Source: Novymonas esmeraldas (taxonomy: Eukaryota; Euglenozoa; Kinetoplastea; Trypanosomatida; Trypanosomatidae). From it: a stretch of 64,000 nt of DNA. Below the pieces are notes generated by a model. The model had not been told where the DNA came from and searched no databases. It saw only the letters and a program-made list of their open reading frames with translations. Shown here piece by piece: positions 1-10,090 of the stretch. The translations under genes and the position numbers were made by a program. The DNA lies in contig JAECZO010000034.1 of NCBI GenBank assembly GCA_019188245.1, positions 124,001 to 188,000 of the forward strand, in the 5' to 3' direction. How positions within the stretch are numbered: the stretch's first letter is position 1; each line of letters starts with the position of its first letter.

Positions 1-1850
1 GCATCCACCGCCGACCCGCAGACGGCGACGTACATGCCGGAGACGACGTGCCGCAGTCGGTACCGCCACGACTCTCCGAAGCGCAGCGGTCCGCCGAGAG
101 ACGGATCCTCGTGCTCGAAGCACCAGAGCGTGGTGCAGCACCGATGCGACTCGGCGGTGGACAGGTCCGCATTTGCTGACGCCGGCACACGACCACCACC
201 ACCACCTCCACCTCCACCTCCACCCGCACCGTTGTTGCTGCCGCGAGTGCCACCGTCATCACGCGTCGCGGCGGCGGCGGCGGCGAACACGGGGAAGGGG
301 AAGCGCCGACCGTCACCGGCGTCGATGAGGTCCTCCGCACGTTGCTTCAGCTCTCGCCGCTGCTGCTCCTGCAGCCGCATCGCAGCCGTGTAGGAGATGA
401 TAGAATGATTGTCGGCGAGCGTGGACGCGGATGCATTGACGACGGCGGGAGAGATCTGCGGAGACGCGAGCGACACCGCGCCACGACCGGCACCGGCGGT
501 GTTGCGGAGCGCCCCTGACGCCCCTTGCAGCGCGGCGACGCCGGCGAGCGACGACTTGGGCTGCCGAGTCACCAGCGGCTGCGCTGTGCCAAGCCCATCA
601 TCGCTGTCGACGTCCAGCATCACTGCCACGCCGCTGCTGCCGCCGTCTTCGTGTCCGCCGGCAGCGGCAGCGTCCTCCAACACGCCCTCGACCCCCTCCG
701 CTTGGGTCACATCGTCCGCGCCGCCCAGCGCTGCGGCGGTGGCGGTGGTGGCGGTGGTGGCCGACGGCGCCGTGAGACTCGCGCTCTGCGTTGCGCTGGT
801 CGTAAGGAACGACTCGCGCTCTCTGTGAAAGAGGGCGACGGGAACACCACAGGCGATGTAGGGGCGCGTGATGCGCAGCTGCGCCCGCTGCCGGTTCGCA
901 CGGTCGGTTCCAACATCGTAGCGGTGCAGCGTGAACGTGACCCCGCCCTCCTCGCACGCGTTCACCTCGTCCAGGTACTCCCGCGTGAGCGCCTCCACCG
1001 CGACTTCGGTGTGGCACTGCACCGGCGCCGTCGCGGCCGTGACGCCTGCAGACGTCGCGTTGAAGCTGCCGGTCAAGTTGTGATGCGACGCCGCACCCGC
1101 AAGATCGCCGTGTGCCCCTGACGTACCTGCCCGGGTGCGTGGGAAGCTGCTGCCTAGGCGGAAGGTGCGGTGCAGCAGCTCTACATCCCCGGCGTTGCCG
1201 GCGCGCGCCTCCATCATGGGCGGCGCCGACACATGGAGGAACATTGGGCTGGCCGCGAGCCGGATGAGGACGCTGTCGGCGCGACACAGCTTATCGCCAT
1301 CGGCGTGGATCTTGTAGCGGGAGACGAGGGTGAGCTCGCAGGACGGGGTCTGCGCGGCGGATGGCCGGACCAGCACGACGCTGAGACAGTCCGGATCGTT
1401 CTCGGATGGGAGGCCGTGGGCGACGCTGATGAAGAGGCCGCTCGCCTCGTGCACGAGAGAGAAGCTCCGGCCATACGTGATCTCCTCCACGTCGATGATG
1501 TCGGCGGTGCAGCGCGGGTCGAAGAACGGCTCGCCGCCCGCGATGGACGACGCCGTCGCCGCGCCGCCACCGCCGCCGCCGCCGCCGTCACCGGTGTGCG
1601 CGCGGGCAGCACCGCTGGCGTTCTTCACGGACGACGCGGCCGCGCGCGAGCTGAGCGTGGGCACGACGCGGAAGACGCACACGTCGGCAAAGCCGAAGAA
1701 GGGCAGCACCTCGTCTGCTGACTCGCCAACGATGGAGGGTGCACGGAGGTAGAGCCGCTGGCCCTCCATCCCAGAGCCGGCGAGGTAGCCGTCATGGCAT
1801 TGGAAGTACACGAGCCCGTAGAGCTTCACCGTGCGTCGACCGCGGTCCAT
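1..1850 (-). CDS. Inositol 1,4,5-trisphosphate receptor-like calcium channel, N-terminal part (runs off left edge)
   Basis: An uninterrupted frame of 616 codons starts at the ATG at 1850 and runs off the window edge, so only the N-terminus is visible. Residues about 12-30 and 124-157 look like the ligand-suppressor beta-trefoil of IP3/ryanodine receptors. Residues about 331-351 (core VALFHRERESFL) match the family pattern LFHAEQEKFL. Residues about 573-606 (LWCFEHED, then WRYRLRHVVSGMYVAV) match the MIR-repeat pattern. Low-complexity insertions interrupt the fold: a Gly run near residue 90, Ala/Thr-rich stretches near 355-420 and another Gly run near 540. In trypanosomes the IP3 receptor is a calcium-release channel of acidocalcisomes; that location is family knowledge, not visible here. 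Channel and pore regions lie outside the window. MIR domains also occur in protein O-mannosyltransferases, but the LFHRER plus LWxFE combination favours IP3R. Confidence 0.8.
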   Translation of the reverse strand, partial: MDRGRRTVKLYGLVYFQCHDGYLAGSGMEGQRLYLRAPSIVGESADEVLPFFGFADVCVFRVVPTLSSRAAASSVKNASGAARAHTGDGGGGGGGGAATASSIAGGEPFFDPRCTADIIDVEEITYGRSFSLVHEASGLFISVAHGLPSENDPDCLSVVLVRPSAAQTPSCELTLVSRYKIHADGDKLCRADSVLIRLAASPMFLHVSAPPMMEARAGNAGDVELLHRTFRLGSSFPRTRAGTSGAHGDLAGAASHHNLTGSFNATSAGVTAATAPVQCHTEVAVEALTREYLDEVNACEEGGVTFTLHRYDVGTDRANRQRAQLRITRPYIACGVPVALFHRERESFLTTSATQSASLTAPSATTATTATAAALGGADDVTQAEGVEGVLEDAAAAGGHEDGGSSGVAVMLDVDSDDGLGTAQPLVTRQPKSSLAGVAALQGASGALRNTAGAGRGAVSLASPQISPAVVNASASTLADNHSIISYTAAMRLQEQQRRELKQRAEDLIDAGDGRRFPFPVFAAAAAATRDDGGTRGSNNGAGGGGGGGGGGGRVPASANADLSTAESHRCCTTLWCFEHEDPSLGGPLRFGESWRYRLRHVVSGMYVAVCGSAVD

Positions 1851-1913
1851 GGCGCCGCCACGGTCTCTCTCTCACCCCCCCCTGCAGCGTCCCCCTCGTC
1901 GCCTCCTCGCCCT

Positions 1914-1946
1914 CTGCAGAACGAGAGAGTGGAAGAGAGACAGAGA
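1914..1946 (-). promoter_or_regulatory. Putative spliced-leader acceptor for the IP3R-like gene
   Basis: On the minus strand a CT-rich tract (1916-1946) is followed by CTGCAG; the AG is at 1914-1915, about 63 nt upstream of the ATG. No other AG interrupts the tract. This is the usual arrangement for trans-splicing in trypanosomatids. Confidence 0.5.
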
Positions 1947-2481
1947 CACACACACACACGCAGTGTGCACTGCAACAGTGAGGCGGCAGTTGGAGGCGGT
2001 GAGAGTAAAAAGAAGGGAGGAGAGCGAAGAAGTAGAGCGCGACTGGTGCACCGAGGCGATTCACAAGCGCGCGAACCTATGTCTCACCTCCTCCCGAGAT
2101 GCGGGCGTGCCAGTGACAGCGTGGAACAAGAGTGTGTTGTGTGTGTGTGTGTTGTGTGTGTGTGTGTAGGGGGATGCACAAAGCACGCCTCGACAAGATG
2201 TCGTCACCACTGGTCAGCAGACGAGAGCGGTGGACAGCGCAACACAACAACAACAACAACCACAAAACCAACAAATTCGAGAGAAAAAAAAAAAACAGAA
2301 GATAAATAGAAGAGCAAGAGCGAAGAAAAAAAAAAAAAACCAGTGAGCTTCCTCAGAACACGTAGATCTCGTTTTTTTTTCTTTTTTTTGTCCTTTGCGT
2401 GTTCTTCTTTTTTTTTCTTTTTTTATTTTGATCGTCACACCGAACTAAAACTCGTTTCCGTTTGCTGTTTCTTTTTTTTGT

Positions 2482-2508
2482 TGTTTGTTTGTTTGTTTGT
2501 TTGTTTGT
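2482..2508. repeat. (TTTG)n microsatellite
   Basis: A tetranucleotide TTTG/GTTT tract of about six copies passes into GTT triplets at its right end. It lies in the spacer between the GTPase and IP3R genes. Confidence 0.85.
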
Positions 2509-3187
2509 TGTTGTTGTTCGTGCGTTACGTACGTTCTGTGAGCTGTACGTCTTATCGAATGTGGGGTGGGGGGTGGCAGTCGCTGTGATGGTGCTGAGAG
2601 AGAGAGGGGGTTGGGGAAGCGAGCGAGATGAGGAAGTGAAGGAGAAGAAGGAGGAGGGAAGAGGGAGGGGGAGGATGGGGCAGCCGCGGAGGTCACGTGT
2701 GTGTTTGAGTGTGTGTGTGTGTGTGTGTGACAAGGTCAAGAAAGTACGTGAAGAGCCGCCGTGGAGTGCAACGAGGGAGCGTGGATGTGCACGGGGGGAC
2801 ACACACGCAACGTCAACGGAGGAGGAAAGGGGGAGGAGGAGAAGTAAGCGAGCGATGAAGCTCGATTCCCAACAGCAGCAGCAGCGGTGATAGCGGCCAG
2901 ACAGCTCCTGAGAGGGTGACAACGATGGTGGTGGTGATGAAACACACGATACACGCTGTCTTCACATAAAAAAAAAAAAAAACGCGACAGAAAACGAGGC
3001 GGACTTGTGTGTTTGTGTGTGTGTGTGTGGTGTGTGCCGCGTGCATGTGTGCAAATCGAGGACGCAGATGAGTGGATGACAGGTGGAGGGAGGGTGTAAA
3101 CATCTATCAGCTGATGTCTGGCTGCAGGCAGCGGCGGTGCGCCACGCCACCCAACCGGTGGTGTGCACACGCAAGTCTGAAGCAGTG

Positions 3188-3222
3188 GGGCGAAGGGCGA
3201 AGGGCGAAGGGCGAAGGGCGAA
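3188..3222. repeat. Heptamer GGGCGAA minisatellite
   Basis: About five tandem copies of GGGCGAA are followed by two degenerate units (C or A changes). The unit is unlike the TTAGGG telomere repeat and unlike the dinucleotide repeats that fill the other spacers. Confidence 0.8.
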
Positions 3223-3478
3223 CGGCGAAAGGCGGTGACGACTCAATCGCATCGGTGCGGAGGATCTTCACCGACGCGGGGACACCTCCGTCACACACAT
3301 AAACACACAGATGTTTCTTTGATTTCTCTTCGTCACGTTTGTGTGTGTGTGTGTGTGTGTGTGCATTTAGATGTTCATAATGAGTTCCGTCACAGGGTCA
3401 TCCAGTGCTCCCACGAGTGAAGCGGATGTCCACAGCAGCATGACTCCTGCACACACACACACACACACACACACACTC

Positions 3479-5107
3479 TTACACGATGGAGCTGAAGTCC
3501 TGTGTGGCGCCGTGCATCGGGTCATCTGCCATGGCGAAGCTGCTGATCAACTCCTGCACCTTGTCGATGCCCGCCATGCGCAGAGAGCTCGTCAGCAGTA
3601 TCTCCTTACACTGCGTGTAGCGCACCAGTTGACTGCGTGTGTGGTCCGTGAGTCGGGCGAGGAAGCGGATGGGGGCGGCATCTGTTTTGGTGAGCACCAC
3701 AGAGAAGGGCACGCGGTACGCCTCGAGCAGGTCGCAGTAGGCGTAGTCCACGTGCTGCACGCCGTGGGCGGAGACGCAGACGAAGACGCGCTTGATGTTG
3801 CGTGGCTGATACCGCAGCGGGGCCTCCGTGTCGCCAAGCGATGCGGAGGCGGCGGCGGCGGTGCGGTGGTGCCCGTCGTCGCCATCGTCGTCCGCCACGC
3901 CGTCATCGGCGTCCGTCTTGTCTGTGAAAGCTGCGCGTGGCGTCGTCGCCACACCGCCACCGCTGCTGCTGCTGCTGCTGTGCCGCCGCTGCTGTTGCTC
4001 CTGCCGCCGCCGCTGCCGCTGCTCTCGCTCCAACGCACCCGACGCGGCGCCCGTCTTCAGATACGCTCGCATGGCCCGCACGGCGTTGTCCGCATCGATG
4101 GCCGGCGTGACCATCGGGTCGTAGTGCCCGTAGCCGGGGCAGTCCACGAGCATCACGCGACTGGCGACGCTGTAGAAACGCAGCGCGGCTGTCGTGCCGC
4201 GGAGGTGGCCGTACGGCGTCACCATGGCGTTGACGATGGCGTTGACGAGCGAAGACTTGCCGCTCGAGGTGCGGCCGATGAACGCCACCTCGGGCAGCAA
4301 CTCGTGCCGCGGGAGCAGCCGCGGCGAGGAGGACCCCCCGCCTCGACCGCGTTGCCGGGCCGGCGAGACAGCGCGGCCGGGACTGCTCTTTGCAGAGGAG
4401 GAGGCGGTGGTCGCGGTGGTGTTGGTGGTAGTGTTGGCGTTGGCGTCAGGGTGGCCGAGGACGACGGGGAAGTGCCTTGGATGGGTGGCGCAGCGGACTT
4501 GCTGAATGTGGCCACCAAAGGCAAATGTCTGCAGCGCCTTCGCCGATGTGTTGAAGACCGGCGCCGTGCCGTCGCCCTTCGTTATCCAGTGCTCCCACGA
4601 CACACCGCGCTTCAGCTTCCGCTCGATGCGGCGGCCGTGCAGGCCGAGGTAGATCTCTTGAAGAATCGCCCTATCAAGCGGGCGCTGCCGCAGCTGCTCG
4701 CGGAAGGATGTCGTGCTGGGCTGCAACGTCTCCCGAACCGCCCCATCCACGCCCAACGTGTCCACCAGCGCCTGCTGCTTGCGAAGGTGCGACTTCGAGT
4801 CTCGCCACACCTTCTCCATGAGGGCGGTGCTGCTCTGGTGGAACTCGCGCAGCTCCTGGGCGCGGTGCACCTCCGCGGCGCTCTCGGCTGGCATGAACGG
4901 CGCCACGGCGGTGCTGAGGTGGCGGTGCATGTCGTACTCGGTGTCGTGGCGGGTGTCGGAGGACGGCGCCGTCGTCGTGTCCGGTTCGATGCTGGACAGA
5001 CGTGGAATGATGATCTTGTGCCGCGAGCCCTGTTGCCGCAACACGCCAGACACGTGAAGCCATCCTCGCCCCGCGCTCGCCAGACGCCGGTGCTGTGTGG
5101 CCCGCAT
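3479..5107 (-). CDS. EngB/YihA-type mitochondrial GTPase
   Basis: This 542-aa protein has an Arg-rich N-terminus without acidic residues (MRATQHRRLASAGRGW), typical of a mitochondrial presequence. The GTPase domain begins near residue 272. G1 is GRTSSGKSS (278-286), a G2-like GTT is at 304-306, G3 is DCPGYG (322-327), G4 is TKTD (473-476) and the G5-like segment LTSS is at 505-508. EngB proteins assist assembly of the large ribosomal subunit, so a role in mitoribosome biogenesis is inferred. It is far longer than the roughly 200 aa of bacterial EngB: it has a 270-residue N-terminal extension and a 70-residue Gln/Arg/Ser/Asp-rich insertion (about 360-430) between G3 and G4. The start is supported by a splice acceptor at 5294. 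Confidence 0.85.
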   Translation of the reverse strand: MRATQHRRLASAGRGWLHVSGVLRQQGSRHKIIIPRLSSIEPDTTTAPSSDTRHDTEYDMHRHLSTAVAPFMPAESAAEVHRAQELREFHQSSTALMEKVWRDSKSHLRKQQALVDTLGVDGAVRETLQPSTTSFREQLRQRPLDRAILQEIYLGLHGRRIERKLKRGVSWEHWITKGDGTAPVFNTSAKALQTFAFGGHIQQVRCATHPRHFPVVLGHPDANANTTTNTTATTASSSAKSSPGRAVSPARQRGRGGGSSSPRLLPRHELLPEVAFIGRTSSGKSSLVNAIVNAMVTPYGHLRGTTAALRFYSVASRVMLVDCPGYGHYDPMVTPAIDADNAVRAMRAYLKTGAASGALEREQRQRRRQEQQQRRHSSSSSSGGGVATTPRAAFTDKTDADDGVADDDGDDGHHRTAAAASASLGDTEAPLRYQPRNIKRVFVCVSAHGVQHVDYAYCDLLEAYRVPFSVVLTKTDAAPIRFLARLTDHTRSQLVRYTQCKEILLTSSLRMAGIDKVQELISSFAMADDPMHGATQDFSSIV

Positions 5108-6125
5108 CCCTTGTGTGCGTGTGTGTGTGTGTGTGTGTGTGCGTGCGTTTGTGTGCCAGACGACTGCGCCGGTACGCTGCCACCACTGGAACTGTCTGGT
5201 AGTCTCTCTTCCCCCCCCCTCCCTCTTTTGATTCTGTCAGCCGTGCCGCAGCTGTGCACACATACACACACACGACAACACCCGTGTCAGAGCCTGAAGA
5301 GGAGGAGAAGGGGGGGAAGTAGACAGCAGCAGCAGCAGCAGCAGCAGCAGAGGCGCCAGTGAAGAGAGCCGCAAGGTAATACAACTCCAATCCGCTGTGC
5401 ACGAGGCACGAACAGCAACACCAAAGGAGAGCTCCAGGACACAGACAGACACACACACAAAGAGATGCAGCGTCACTACAACAGTCGCAGATGAACGTGT
5501 CTGCCGGCTGTGCGTTGTGTGTGCATTTGTGAGTGTGGAAAGAGAGGCAGAGGCGGAAAGCTGATGTGTGAGAGAGGAGGAGGACGTCTTACACACACTC
5601 GCTCGCGTACGGCACTGCTGGGGGGGAGAGGCGGCAGAACGAGGAGACACATGCGCGACGAACGACATCCACGCCAGCGACAGCACCACCTTTTTTTTTT
5701 TTTTTTGCAGTTCTTCTGTCTCTACGGTGCCCCACACCCACCACACACACGCACGCACACACACACACACACACACATGTCCAACACGCTCGACAGCTGC
5801 AGCGTCCGTCTTGAACAGTAGCGAGTGGGAGGTGGGAAACACGATGATAGCAGTAGAAGAAGCAGCACAAGAAGAAAGAAGAAAGTCATCAGCTGCTGTC
5901 AGCCGCCACTCGCAGTTGGCGCAACGGAGAGTTGAACCTCCGCGTCGACACACCACGCCGTCTCTCTCTCTCTCTCTTCCTCCCTCCGTCGCCTCCCTCC
6001 CTCCGCTTCGCTGCAGGACCAGGACCAAAGAAAGAGGAGGAGAGGAGGAGAGCGTGACAGAAACACGTACACACACACACACACACACACACACTCATGG
6101 ACACATGCAAGCGAGCGCACACCCT
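5108..6125. other. Intergenic spacer with antisense-like poly-T/AG motif
   Basis: The spacer contains (CA)n near 5752-5776 and 6070-6094, a CAG-repeat stretch at 5325-5350, a poly-T run at 5691-5706 followed by GCAG on the plus strand, and GA/CT-rich stretches. No gene is seen. Confidence 0.65.
5294..5316 (-). promoter_or_regulatory. Putative spliced-leader acceptor for the EngB-type GTPase
   Basis: The sense strand reads a C/T-only tract (5297-5316) and then CAG, with AG at 5294-5295. This predicts a 5' UTR of about 186 nt for the ATG at 5107. Confidence 0.6.
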
Positions 6126-8237
6126 TCAGCTGAGCTCACTGGGCAAACAGAGGAGGTACAGCGCTCTTTCTGGGTCCGTGACGCACTCCACGTTGTACAG
6201 CGTGAACTGCGGCCGCTCCACTTCGTCCGTCGCGACGTTGCCCTCCATCACCTCGACCGGCGCCTGGTTCACGTCCACGATCCCGCCGACCGCGAGAACA
6301 TCGTCGGCGCGGTACCACAAGGACCGCCCCTGCACGCACTTCGGCGAGGCCTTCGCAGCGACGAACCGCGCGATGGCGACCTCACCGGTGTCGATCGCCG
6401 CCGCCGTGTCTGGCGGGGTGGCGGCGGTGGTGGCGGCGGCGGTGGGATCGGCGGGTGGCGGTGACACCGCGCAGCTTGTCGCAGCCTCGCCACGCACCGC
6501 CGCCGCCACCTCGGGATGCTCATTCACAAGCGCACCGTACGTTAGGGCCGGTATGCGCAGCGGGCGACCGCTAACACCGTGCAGCGGCACGCCGGGGCTC
6601 TCGAGCTCCGCGGCGAGCACCGCGGAGGGCACCAGGTAGGAGTCGGGGAAGTGCACCTGCGAGAGGTGGTACCAAAACTGCGAGGCCGGCGCGGATGAGC
6701 GCCACGCCGCGTCAGGCGAGGCGGCGGCATGCGGCGGTGGCACGAGATCCTTCCGGTGCATCGCCGGATCGCCGGCCTCCACCGCAGCGGTCGTGTCGGA
6801 GGTGCGGGTGGAGTCCGGCACCACAGGCGCAGACCCGGCGCCCACCGCGTCCACGCCACCCGCTGTGAACCACGTGCCCTGAGCTCGGCCTCTCCATCTC
6901 GTGTTCACGCCCACCGCATCGGTGCGCAGCGTCAGCCCGAGATCACGCAGCTGTCGCGCAGACAAGTACACCGGCAGCCGCCTCTGATAGATCCGCGTGT
7001 CCTCCATCACGGCGGAGATGAGGGAAAGTTCGCTGTGAGGGCGGGCGCTCCTCGATGCCGCGGGGGTCGCCGATGCGCCCCACGCGATGCCCTGCGCCAG
7101 CTGGTCGGGCCAGCCCTGCATCACGCCGCCGTCGTGGTCGTCCCGACCCATCGCGGGGGGGTGGAACATGATCGACCGGCGCTTCGCAAAGATGGTAAGC
7201 TGACGCAGCACCGCCGCGCCGTCTTCGATGAGCGAGATGTGCACCAGTTTCGAGTTCACTAGTTGGTGAAGCTTGTGCTCCACCTGTCCAGGCTGCATCA
7301 AGGCGCCGGCGCGCCTCCACTGAGCTACCGTACCCCACCACCGTGAGTGGTACCGGTTAAGGTGGGCATACGCGCGTAGCATCGTCTGACGCGCATCGCT
7401 GTACGCCTGGCGCGTCCAGATCGAGAGCATGGGCAGCGCCGCTGATGTGTGGCACCCGTGGTCGACACTCTCTGGGAAGTGCCGCTGCAAGGCGCGGACA
7501 CCCTCTGCGATGCGCTGGTCCTGCGATGCATTGGGCCACAACTTCTCGTCGTACATGGCGGGAGTGCTGCGCCCCTTCCACGAGAGGACGTAAGGGTCCG
7601 CATTCAACGAGCATGTCTGCATGTGCTTGGCGCACCAGTCGAGAGTGTCACTGCCGGCGCTCCAGTCGCCTGGTGCGCCGGCCAACTGCGCAAGAAAGTC
7701 TGTTGTGGCGGTGTTGGGCATCCACATCTGATCCTTGTTCAGCAAGTAGATGGGCCTGGGGATAGCGAGCGTGCAGATAGGTACTCTGTAGCACTGCAGA
7801 CCTGCCCCGGAGGCGGCGCGGTGCTCGTGCTCAGCAGCGCTTCTGGACAAAGAGCGACCACGTGCACGGTACGCGGCGGGGGCCACCGAGGCTGCGTCAC
7901 GTCCCACCGCGCCGCTGTCGGCAGCGTCTGACGTCTGGAGAGGCGTCTCGGCGATAGAGTCGGCGCCGGCCTCCCGCGCCACGCCCCTCGGCCCCAGACG
8001 CTGGCCGGCAGCGAACCGAGAGAGTTGGGGGTGGTGCGCGTAGGGGTCGATGCGGAGCGGGTTGGTGCAGCCGTAGCGGCGCGCATACGCCTCACCAGTG
8101 CGGAAGTCGTCTTCGTCGAACCAGATGCAGGATGACGAGAGCGGGTTCGAGGGCAGGAAGCGTAACCGAGCGAACTCCTCCAGCACGGGGAAGCCCTGCG
8201 TGAACACCACGAAGAGCCGCCGCGCGGGTCGCAACAT
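6126..8237 (-). CDS. Conserved-looking hypothetical protein, 703 aa, possibly mitochondrial
   Basis: The start chosen is the ATG at 8237; residues further upstream are translated microsatellite. The N-terminus (MLRPARRLFVVFTQGF) is basic and hydrophobic, compatible with mitochondrial import. Well-composed globular segments occur at residues about 25-65, 150-350 and 440-520. The C-terminal part (about residues 615-703) is dense in aromatic and hydrophobic residues and includes WYRADDVLAVGGIVDVNQ. The middle holds Ala/Ser/Pro-rich linkers (about 65-120 and 480-530). I recognise no catalytic motif or known domain. The balanced codon use and GC-rich third positions across 2.1 kb support a real gene. 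A kinetoplastid-specific mitochondrial factor is possible but is only inferred from the N-terminus. Confidence 0.75.
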   Translation of the reverse strand: MLRPARRLFVVFTQGFPVLEEFARLRFLPSNPLSSSCIWFDEDDFRTGEAYARRYGCTNPLRIDPYAHHPQLSRFAAGQRLGPRGVAREAGADSIAETPLQTSDAADSGAVGRDAASVAPAAYRARGRSLSRSAAEHEHRAASGAGLQCYRVPICTLAIPRPIYLLNKDQMWMPNTATTDFLAQLAGAPGDWSAGSDTLDWCAKHMQTCSLNADPYVLSWKGRSTPAMYDEKLWPNASQDQRIAEGVRALQRHFPESVDHGCHTSAALPMLSIWTRQAYSDARQTMLRAYAHLNRYHSRWWGTVAQWRRAGALMQPGQVEHKLHQLVNSKLVHISLIEDGAAVLRQLTIFAKRRSIMFHPPAMGRDDHDGGVMQGWPDQLAQGIAWGASATPAASRSARPHSELSLISAVMEDTRIYQRRLPVYLSARQLRDLGLTLRTDAVGVNTRWRGRAQGTWFTAGGVDAVGAGSAPVVPDSTRTSDTTAAVEAGDPAMHRKDLVPPPHAAASPDAAWRSSAPASQFWYHLSQVHFPDSYLVPSAVLAAELESPGVPLHGVSGRPLRIPALTYGALVNEHPEVAAAVRGEAATSCAVSPPPADPTAAATTAATPPDTAAAIDTGEVAIARFVAAKASPKCVQGRSLWYRADDVLAVGGIVDVNQAPVEVMEGNVATDEVERPQFTLYNVECVTDPERALYLLCLPSELS

Positions 8238-10090
8238 GACTGCTGTGTGGGCGTCGCCACCACTCCTCCCTCCTCTCTTGTCTGTCTCTCGTCTCACATG
8301 CACACACACACACACGCAGTTCACGTGTACGCTTGTCCTTCCGCCTTGTCTGTGTTGCGGAAGGCGCGTCTGACCGCCCTCGCTGCCCCGAGCACGCGGC
8401 AGCAGAGAAACACACACACAATTTTTATGTGTGTGTGTGTGTGTGTGTGTGGAGAGAGAGAGAGGCGGAGATGGAAGCAATGAATAGGGGAGGAGGATGT
8501 GGCTGGAGATTGCAGAAGTGGCACTGCAACACACACACACACACACACGTACACACACAGCGAGGGGGGGGGTGCACCATGCTGACGGGGACGATCATCG
8601 CGCTTCATCACGTATCCCCAGCCTAACCCCCTCCCCCCCCCCTCCCTTCCTCGGCATGCGTGCGTGCGTGTGTGCTTTGGGTGGACTATGGACGCAGCAT
8701 CATCTCCTCTCTCGTCGTCTTCAAGATCGATGAGCCGTGCAGAGGAGGAGGAAGAGGATGAGAGTCTCTGCGCGTCTGTGTCCACAGTGCACAGGAGGTC
8801 ATCACACACTCTGTCCTCGCTTTCCTTTTGGTTTGTTTTTTGTTTTTGTTTTTTGCTCAAGAGGACCGCGTTACCATCCTCTACACGGAAATTTCAAAAA
8901 CAAACACAAACAGACACAAACAGATGACGACGCACATACACACACACACACACACACACAGACACACAGACGTTCTCTCTTTCTCTCTCTCTATGATGCT
9001 GATGATGGAGACAACACGCGTGGATGTGCTCTTCCCGGTATCCATCACATACGGGAAGGAAAGCTCCGAGACATACACACGCACACACGGAAAAAAAAAA
9101 AAAAAAGAAGACGAGGATGAGGCAGATACGAATACACCGCCACACAAACACACACGCACGCACGCACACTTCTTTGGTGTCCGCTGTGCTGTCGGCACGG
9201 CCGCCTTCTGCACAACTCCAGCACACCCGTGCCGTCACGCACAAAGTTGAGCGTATCATGTGTCTGTGTGTGCACATACACGTGGGCGTGTGCATATGTG
9301 TGTTGCATGTGTGTGTGTGTGTGTGTGTGTGACGGAGAGCGTGTCATGGTACCAACAACATCCACGCCGATGGTGGCCGCTGTATCACACGGCGCACCGG
9401 TGGTGCCGCCACGGGTGTTCCCTCGAACTTCTCCTCGATGGCGCTGTGTAGGGGTGGCGCTGCGCTCGCCAATGGCGGGAGGAGAGGAGAGGACGTTGGG
9501 CGTAACTGGAGCGTACGCCTACACACACACACTCACACACACACATGCACACATGCACACATGCACGCACCCATCAGCGCTGCCTCCTCCCTCCGTCCCG
9601 CATCATCTTTTCCACTCGCCCAACAACGCAGAAACACCGCATACATGCAGATGTCTCTCTCTCTCTTTCACGCCTCTATGAGGTCCTTCAGCTCTCCTGC
9701 TTTGGCATTCACAGACGCACACACACACACACACACTCACACAAGAGGAGTCGCACCGAGAGAGAGGCGATGTGTGTGTGTGTGTGTGTGTGCATGTCAG
9801 AGGAGGAGAAGCGGAGGACGGGCGGGGAGTGTGGTGTCAAATCCAAACCAGCCACGTAAACGAGCACCACAAAACAAAACAAAAAAAAAAAGAGAATCAC
9901 ACCATCAGAGTGATCACGACAGGGACACATGTCAAACACCACACACACACACACACACACACACACGCGGACACATACATACATGAGCCCAGGCATGTGC
10001 ACGTGACGTACCACACGTGCATTTGTTCCTGTCCTGCCGCTCGCATCCGCGTACATGTATGCGTGTAGGTGTGTTTGTGTCGTCACGTCG
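8238..10090. other. Intergenic spacer, 1.85 kb, with one GC-rich island
   Basis: Mostly (CA)n, (GT)n and poly-A tracts, for example near 8430-8450, 8530-8550, 8937-8960, 9089-9106, 9307-9331, 9719-9737, 9774-9792 and 9941-9966. A GC-rich island at about 9345-9530 encodes a 62-codon minus frame (9344-9532) that is not convincing as a gene. Confidence 0.65.

Larger units (their letters stand above)
1851..3478. other. Intergenic spacer (UTRs and simple repeats)
   Basis: This 1.6-kb spacer holds the 5' UTR of the IP3R-like gene and the 3' UTR of the GTPase gene. It contains (CA)n/(GT)n tracts near 1945, 2138-2167, 2711-2729, 3010-3030 and 3340-3361, poly-A/poly-T runs near 2283-2430 and 2968-2982, a (TTTG)n tract at 2482-2508 and a heptamer repeat at 3188-3222. 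No coding potential is convincing. Confidence 0.7.

Noticed and set aside
2353-2922. Long open frames rich in Thr-His, Cys-Val or Ser-Leu dipeptides across all spacers
   Set aside because: They are translations of (CA)n, (GT)n and (CT)n microsatellites, which lack stops in several frames. They have no balanced amino-acid composition.
3188-3222. Heptamer repeat considered as telomere-like sequence
   Set aside because: The unit GGGCGAA differs from TTAGGG and the array is short and internal between two genes.
3371-5362. 663-codon open frame on the plus strand
   Set aside because: It is antisense to the EngB GTPase, whose motifs are clear on the minus strand. Its protein is Arg/His/Val-rich, with CA-repeat translations at both ends.
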